Positions 58,500 to 64,000 of a stretch of 64,000 bases of DNA are shown piece by piece. Positions within the stretch are counted from its first letter, which is position 1. Each line of letters opens with the position of its first letter. The stretch lies in NCBI GenBank assembly GCA_023678885.1, contig CM043005.1, positions 4,764,314 through 4,828,313 of the forward strand, given 5' to 3'. The DNA is from Pogostemon cablin (taxonomy: Eukaryota > Streptophyta > Magnoliopsida > Lamiales > Lamiaceae). The translations under genes and the position numbers were made by a program. Under the pieces are notes generated by a model, which was not told the origin of the DNA, ran no database searches, and saw only the letters and a list, made by a program, of their open reading frames with translations.

Positions 58500-59528
58500 A
58501 TATGCATTCCCTTTTCTATTCTTCGAAGTCCAATCATGCTTAGCATTAGCAAAAATTTTCAGGAGAGCTTGAAGATTCACATGGTGGAACTCCAGGTTGA
58601 TGAAAATTCTGCAGCTTAACATTCGGAGAAATCTTCACAATCTGTGTGAAGAATCGCTTATTCAACACTCAAACCCTAGGTTGCTGAATCTTTGCAACAG
58701 AGCTCGCTCTCCAATAGATGAGAAGGTACGATGGCTCTAATCCATCTAATTCGATATACGTTGCGATTTGTTTGCAATTTTACAACGTCTCCTCCGTCAA
58801 GTTCTTCCATGGCCGCGCTGCGTCTCTTCGTTGGAACATTATTTCTGCCGCGCTCTCGCTAAGATGACCAATGAAAAGAGCGATGTCGTTGGATTGCTTG
58901 AAGGACTCATTGAAAAGCGCGCTCGATGACTGGAGATGAAATTTCAGTTAAGTACCCGTTCTCCAATACTTTTATTACTAATTTGGAGTGGGAAATCGAC
59001 CTAATTTTGCCATTATAGATAGATTGGTGGTTCAGTTAATCGTTACATTGATCAAATTTCAAGTGTTTCATTACATTACCGTGTTGAATGTTTCTATGTA
59101 TATTCAGTTATTTTGAATAAAAAAATCGTGGTTTTGTAGATTATCCCTATTTTATCACCAGGATCGTCGGATTGATTTTTTTTAGTTAAGATGAACTGCG
59201 ATTGAATACCTGTTGAATTTCCTTTATGGTGTAATTGGAATCTGAAAGAACATGTACTGATTTTTCATTTGATTATTCGTCTCATCTCATTGACTCTTGA
59301 TTCTTTTAATTCCCCTGTTTTCCAAGGTGTCTAATGTTGTGATTAGTAGAAATAGCAGGTTCTTCAAGTGATTTGCAAACTGTAATTGATGCACTTGAAA
59401 CATGGCTGTCCTTGATTGAGCTTAGTTAAGCATTCATCTTTAGTCTTAAGATAATAAATAGGACTGATCACATTATACTAATGTATGGCCTCTTTTTTAT
59501 TCTTATTTATTTCGAATGGTTGTGATCA
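58500..59528. other. Gene-like but unrecognised segment upstream of the transporter exons
   Basis: It looks genic in texture, with pyrimidine-rich tracts, GT/AG-like junctions such as GATGAGAAG|GTACGATGG near 58725 and a GC-richer part at 58780-58930. No protein domain could be read. It may be the 5' end of the captured transporter gene or a different capture. Confidence 0.35.
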
Positions 59529-60739
59529 GAGCTTTCTAGCTGAAGGATTGGAGATGACAACTAATGGATTGGGCTATGTATGTTTACTCATCACTCTTTT
59601 GGCTACATTGCTCTCTTTGAAGAGTGAGTGATCACATTAATGCCAATGGATGGAGCAATTAAGAAATAATGTTTATCAAAATATAATTTTCTTTGATGTG
59701 TATGCAGTTTAGTGTACATATCATTATACTCTGGTTTAAAACAGTGGCTTCTTGAGATGGCACAGTTTTTCTTTATACAATAATTCAGCAGAAGTTGTTG
59801 GTACTTGGTATTTTTAAAACTAGACTAGAGAATATTGCTACAGGTAATAATAGATTCTCAGCCTCTTTGTGGCATGGCATCCTTGTTATTAGGAGAGTCA
59901 CTAGGCCACACCGGAGCTATGGGACTTTTTCTTGGCATCATCTGGCTTATACTTAGGTAAAATTATACTTGGATTCTAGATTTCCATTTCAACCCCACAC
60001 CTAGCTAGAACAAATAACATTGAAGGTGATCTGATTTCCACATCACAATGTAGGCACTAGCTCTTGTTTTCGATGCTGATAGCTTCTCTCTGTGGGGATG
60101 TGGGGAGTGTTGGATGCTTCTTACTGCCCAAAGTATGGCTGTCAGCACTGTGATGGTCCAATGGATCTCCAAATACACCGACCCTGTCATGGCAACTGGA
60201 TGGGTAAGATGGTTCCCATAACATACCACCCTCAAATTTTGCTCACCATTGCATCTTAAGTAATACACATGTTACTGCAGCACATGTTTATCGGGTCTCT
60301 CTCTCATCGCGATTCTCGTTCATAATCATTACCCTGCTCTATCAACACTCAATGAGCTCACAACCACTGATGCATTGTCACTTGTTTATTCCTCTATTTT
60401 TGGGACTGCAATTAGCTTCAGTGTCTACTTCTGCAATGCTATAAGAGGTAATAAATAGCCTCTCCATTTTGACTTCTTGTTAGTTATGGCTTTCATGCTA
60501 ATGGTTGTTGGCTTATCATGCAACAAGTAGCTTGACAAAGCGCAGCTCCTTCACCTTTATGACTTGCATGTTTGCATCTGTTTTTGGGTGAGACACCAAA
60601 ACCCTTCTCTCTCCTTCCTCTCTCTTAGTCTAAGAGTGCTCGTTTACCTAGATGAAAATTCATCTATCTTGGTGAGAACTTCACCCCATTTCTAGTGGTT
60701 GGAGTGATGGTAACACTTGCAGCAATATATATGTTTTAA
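59529..60739 (+). pseudogene. Captured EamA-type (drug/metabolite) transporter gene fragment, six exons
   Basis: Exons at about 59529-59578 (SFLAEGLEMTTNGLG), 59844-59956 (VIIDSQPLCGMASLLLGESL), 60054-60203 (SFSLWGCGECWMLLTAQSMA ... KYTDPVMATGW), 60281-60447 (IAILVHNHYPAL ... SSIFGTAISFSVYFCNA), 60528-60587 (SLTKRSSFTFMTCMFASVFG) and about 60653-60739 (FIYLGENFTPFLVVGVMVTL, ending IYMF stop). They match the C-terminal half of a plant EamA/WAT1-related transporter of the At3g02690 type, in order. Most keep AG acceptors and GT donors. The 60281 exon needs a frameshift to read on, and the last acceptor is unclear. Retained introns mean capture from genomic DNA. The N-terminal half is missing. 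Confidence 0.8.
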
Positions 60740-62929
60740 CTACGAAATTGAGGCAGAATGAAAGGTGATCCCATACTGTATATATATAAGGAGATGCTGA
60801 TTAAGTTCATCATCCTACTTAATTTAATTGCATTGATGTGCACACATGTTTGGGATACAAGGTCAATAGTAGTAGTAGTATATACAAGCACTTGATAAAT
60901 TCATAAAATTGGAATGTTTGTAATGTGTGGTTTTCATAAGAATTCAATGCAGTATACATCATGATGGATCTGTTTACTTCAATTCCCAATCTAGCGTTAA
61001 CGGATTCATTAATATAACTTGTTTGTACATCCTTTCTCCTTTCATGCTTGCTCATTAATGTTTAGATTCATATACGCATAAAACTATGAGTATACATATA
61101 ATTTTGTGCATGCAGTGAGAGTAGCAAAGCTTGGATAAAGAAAGATCTTGACTTGTAAGGTAATCTTTTTTGTTTTTCTTGCAAGTGATATCTGAAATTT
61201 GGCAACATTACTAGCATGATTAAATTAATTCCTAATGTATTAATCTAAATGGAGTTTTTTTTTAACTTGCATTTAATGTAAGTCTTAAAGTTGACATTCA
61301 TATGATATAGTCTCTTGAGCCTTAGCTTGTGATCTGTTTGATGATAAAAGAATTTACAATTTTGATGAGAAAGATCTCCAGAAGCGTGATACAGGTTCTA
61401 TCCTTTTTTAAACTGGGGCTCACAGCTCGCTGACTTATAACAGCTTCTTTGTAGATCCATTGCTGTTGGATGCCAAATGTGAGCTACCTTCTACCTACTC
61501 GCTTTCATTTCTATTTTATATCTCTGCATTTTTTACCAAGCTTGTGATGTTCTGTTAAATCCACTGCGCCAGGTTCTTCAAAAAGAACTAGAGCTATTTT
61601 AAGTTCAAATTTTATGATTAAAGGTATGATTTTAATTCCTCTTAAATATTTGATTGTCAATGTTTCACTCTGCAGATTTCTCTACATAGTATCATTGTGT
61701 TGTTTATATTTATGTTATATCTTTCTTTAATATTATCATGTGAGTTTAATTAGAATAGCTTTTGGCAAATTAAAAATACTTGACCCTGCATTGAAATTCA
61801 CTTTGAAAGATTAATATGTTTTCTGATATCTGTTTCATGTTCACAAATATCCACGAGCACTCTTTTCTTTTTTTAAGTGCAAGTTTAGAATAGGAATAAA
61901 CGTGAAACTAAATAGTTGTTGCTCTATGAAAATTGGTCTCACATGTTATTTCCTCTGAACTTTGGGCACTAGTTCTCTTTTTTGATCTTAAGATTTAGCT
62001 GGAATTTTTCTTATTTGATTCTATATTTGACCTATCTTCTTGTGAGTTTTGCTTTGCTTGTAATTAACCTATCTCAAGTTTGTATTAACAGTGTAATGGA
62101 CCTTCACACTTCTTTTTAGTACTTAAGTTTTAAAAGAAGAAATGTGCTTTTGAGAATTTGCCTACTCTTTTATGTGATTTTTCATCATATTCAATTTGTG
62201 ATTTTCATTTCTTCATGTTTGTTAGATGAATAATGATCCACTTGTGGCCACATTCCGTTGGAGGTACTTCACCCCTAACATGTAGTGCAACATAAACTTA
62301 ATTTGAGTTGATCTTTGTTTCCTACAACAAACATGCTTAATTGTGATTCTTACATTATTGCAAATCAAAACTGTAATTGAGGAGTTCATCAAAGTCATCC
62401 ATGCTTATTTTTAGATATATTTTGCATATGAGCAGCAAGCTTGATGATACTGATGCTTTCAAGAACTTCAAAAAGTACTCCATTTATGAGATATCTATAG
62501 TATATGAGATATAACATATCTATATGAGATATAATGTGACTTGAATCCTTGCCGTCGATTTTCAAAAGGCTGCATAAAGGAAGGATATGCACAGGAAGAA
62601 TAACATCTGCTTGGGGACGTATGTAGCTACCATTATTCATAGTGTAGTGGGTAGGAACGAAGCAACTTAGTAGTTTTGTTTATCAACTGGCTCAGAAATT
62701 TAATTTAGAGCTTGCAGATTTGGTTTCTTATATGTATACTAGACATATCCTTAGTCATTCATTCAGGTTAAAAGTCTTTTTCATATCTTGTAATTTTGTA
62801 CTTTGAATGTATTGTACTTTATAAAATTATAGTTTAAAATATATTTATCAATTTTAGAAGAATAAATAAAATTTTAATTGTATTATATATATGCATGCAT
62901 GTAATAATATGCATAAAGGTGTAACTTAA
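60740..62929. other. Remainder of the inserted element, no gene recognised
   Basis: AT-rich with intron-like texture and no domain. It may include 3' flank of the captured gene. A short doubled ATATGAGATATAA motif occurs near 62500-62530. Confidence 0.4.
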
Positions 62930-63310
62930 TTGAATAAATGTGTCATATTAGATGTTTTGAAGTGTAATTTATTTATTTAAAGAGTGTTACATTATGTAAT
63001 GAAAAGTGATACAAAATATTTATTAATATGTTATATTATATTTAAAAGTGTTACTAAAATACTGTTACGATTTATCAATAAAATATTACCTAAAGAGTCA
63101 TAAGTAACAATTTTTAAGTGTTACAATTAAATGTAACACTAAAAACCTTAAAACTTAAAGTGTTACTATAAAGTAAAAATGTGTAACATAAGACTTTAAG
63201 TTGCACGAGCAACAATGACACACATAAAGTGTTGCTTATTATTTGTAGTAACATTATATATCCATTAGGTAACATTTTTCACATGTTACATAAGAGCTCT
63301 TTTGTTATAG

Positions 63311-64000
63311 GCAGGGAAACACGACAGTGTTTTCTTGCAATAGTGGCAAAATTGAATTGCGATTTTCAGATTTTCCAAGGAGGTATAAATACCCCAAATT
63401 TCAACATTTGCACAAGATTTTATAGGGTTTTGGCTGGACACACACATCACACACCATTTTCTCCATTTCACACCATCATCTTCATCCATCCATCTACGCT
63501 TGATCTCCTCTATCAAATCCAACATTCAAGTGATCAAGGAAGCAAGAGAGAGTGAAGATTACAAGAAGAAGAAGGAGATCTCCATTGAAACACTTCAAAG
63601 GGGGAATCTATTTCTAATTTTTATGAATTTCTTTATAGATTTGTCATGGGATTTGTAGATACAATTGTCTATGTTGTTTTATCTAAGACTATGATAGGCT
63701 AATCTCCTTTGTGAGATTAGCTCCATGATTGGTGTTGGATAATTTAGTTTTTTATGCAATTTAATTTTAATCTTGAATGGGCTTTGTGTTATTTATATCA
63801 TTGATTGTTTATTGCTTGATTTATATGATGACATCTGTGATTAATTGTCATGGGCATATGATTAGATTTAGAAAATCAATTATGTGTTTAGGATAGTTCA
63901 TTGAATCATTTCATCATACACTTCATATGCATTAATTTAGAATGAGTTAGAGATATCATTCTAAATTTAGAACCATTTGATAGAACATTTGATTAGCTTA
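63311..64000 (+). repeat. 3' LTR of the gypsy element, second part (cut by the window end)
   Basis: It resumes with GCAGGGAAACACG and matches the 5' LTR from about 52850 onward, including GGTATAAATACCCC, up to the last base. Confidence 0.85.

Larger units (their letters stand above)
57870..63311. mobile_element. TIR element (CACTA-like) inserted in the LTR, carrying an EamA transporter gene fragment
   Basis: The ends are inverted: CAAAATAGCTCTTAAGTAAC on the left and CAAAAGAGCTCTTATGTAAC read inward from the right. Each end has a subterminal field of GTAACACTT / AAGTGTTAC repeats (about 57890-58150 and 62930-63300), a trait of CACTA (En/Spm) elements. A classical CACTACAACAAAAAGGAG terminus lies at 58206, so there may be two nested ends. 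No transposase was found. The core carries host gene sequence with introns. About nine LTR bases are missing at the junction, so the target duplication is unclear. Confidence 0.65.
52450..64000 (+). mobile_element. Gypsy-type LTR element lacking pol, 3' LTR split and running off the window
   Basis: The 5' LTR (52450-54074) begins TGATGAGTGATATTTTCAC and ends ATCA. The primer-binding site TGGCGCCGTTGCCGGGGA is at 54077-54094. The interior (54095-57488) has a gag remnant, the post-pol signature GACGTTAAACTTAGCGCTAG (55470) and TAAGTTTGGGGG (55695). The 3' LTR begins at 57489 after TTTAAGTTTGAGGGTG, is cut at about 57870 by another element, resumes at about 63311 and is still matching 5' LTR 53534-53562 at base 64000. 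Pol appears deleted, so the element was non-autonomous. Confidence 0.85.

Overview
This is nuclear DNA from a flowering plant, most likely a eudicot. It is AT-rich, has spliced genes with plant-type exon joints, and is crowded with plant transposable elements (copia, gypsy, L1-type LINE, Stowaway, Mutator-like, CACTA-like, Helitron-like) plus an endogenous caulimovirid. The species cannot be named from the sequence alone. Only two genes look intact: a bromodomain/NET protein of the GTE1/IMB1 type (minus strand, 3-3524) and a six-unit polyubiquitin gene (minus strand, 7792-9165). Almost everything else is mobile or broken.

Layout. 1-5600: the GTE1-like gene, with eight coding exons, one GC-AG intron and a probable 5'UTR intron. 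6037-10350: the polyubiquitin gene with its leader intron and promoter. 10408-13500: a small duplicated unit, each copy split by a TIR element carrying gene-derived DNA (the first a DC1-domain fragment). 15697-21234: a degenerate Ty1/copia element with 676-bp LTRs and a 5-bp target duplication. 21369-41050: a second copy of the polyubiquitin block, stretched from about 4.3 to 19.7 kb by nested insertions: a Mutator-like MITE (21504-21787), a gag-only gypsy element (22730-26702) lying in a LINE fragment, and a caulimovirid-like provirus (about 29580-36990) inside a pair of inverted arms. Its ubiquitin gene (38199-39798) has seven units and two frameshifts.

41100-50900: a region bounded by inverted repeats about 9.8 kb apart. 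It holds tandem repeats, two outward-facing Helitron-like 3' ends, a large fold-back element, Stowaway MITEs and, next to the right arm, a captured dUTPase exon. 52450-64000: a gypsy-type element lacking pol, with 1.6-kb LTRs. Its 3' LTR is split by a roughly 5.4-kb TIR element that carries six exons of an EamA-type transporter gene, introns included. The 3' LTR runs off the window.

The recurring theme is gene capture and nesting. Three or four TIR elements hold pieces of host genes, and the duplicated ubiquitin locus gives a built-in before/after comparison, since copy 1 preserves empty sites for insertions in copy 2. I found no convincing tRNA, rRNA or other structured RNA gene, and no clearly new biological system. 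The best leads are the captured-gene elements, the repeated splice-donor minisatellite in the ubiquitin leader introns, and the provirus within inverted arms.
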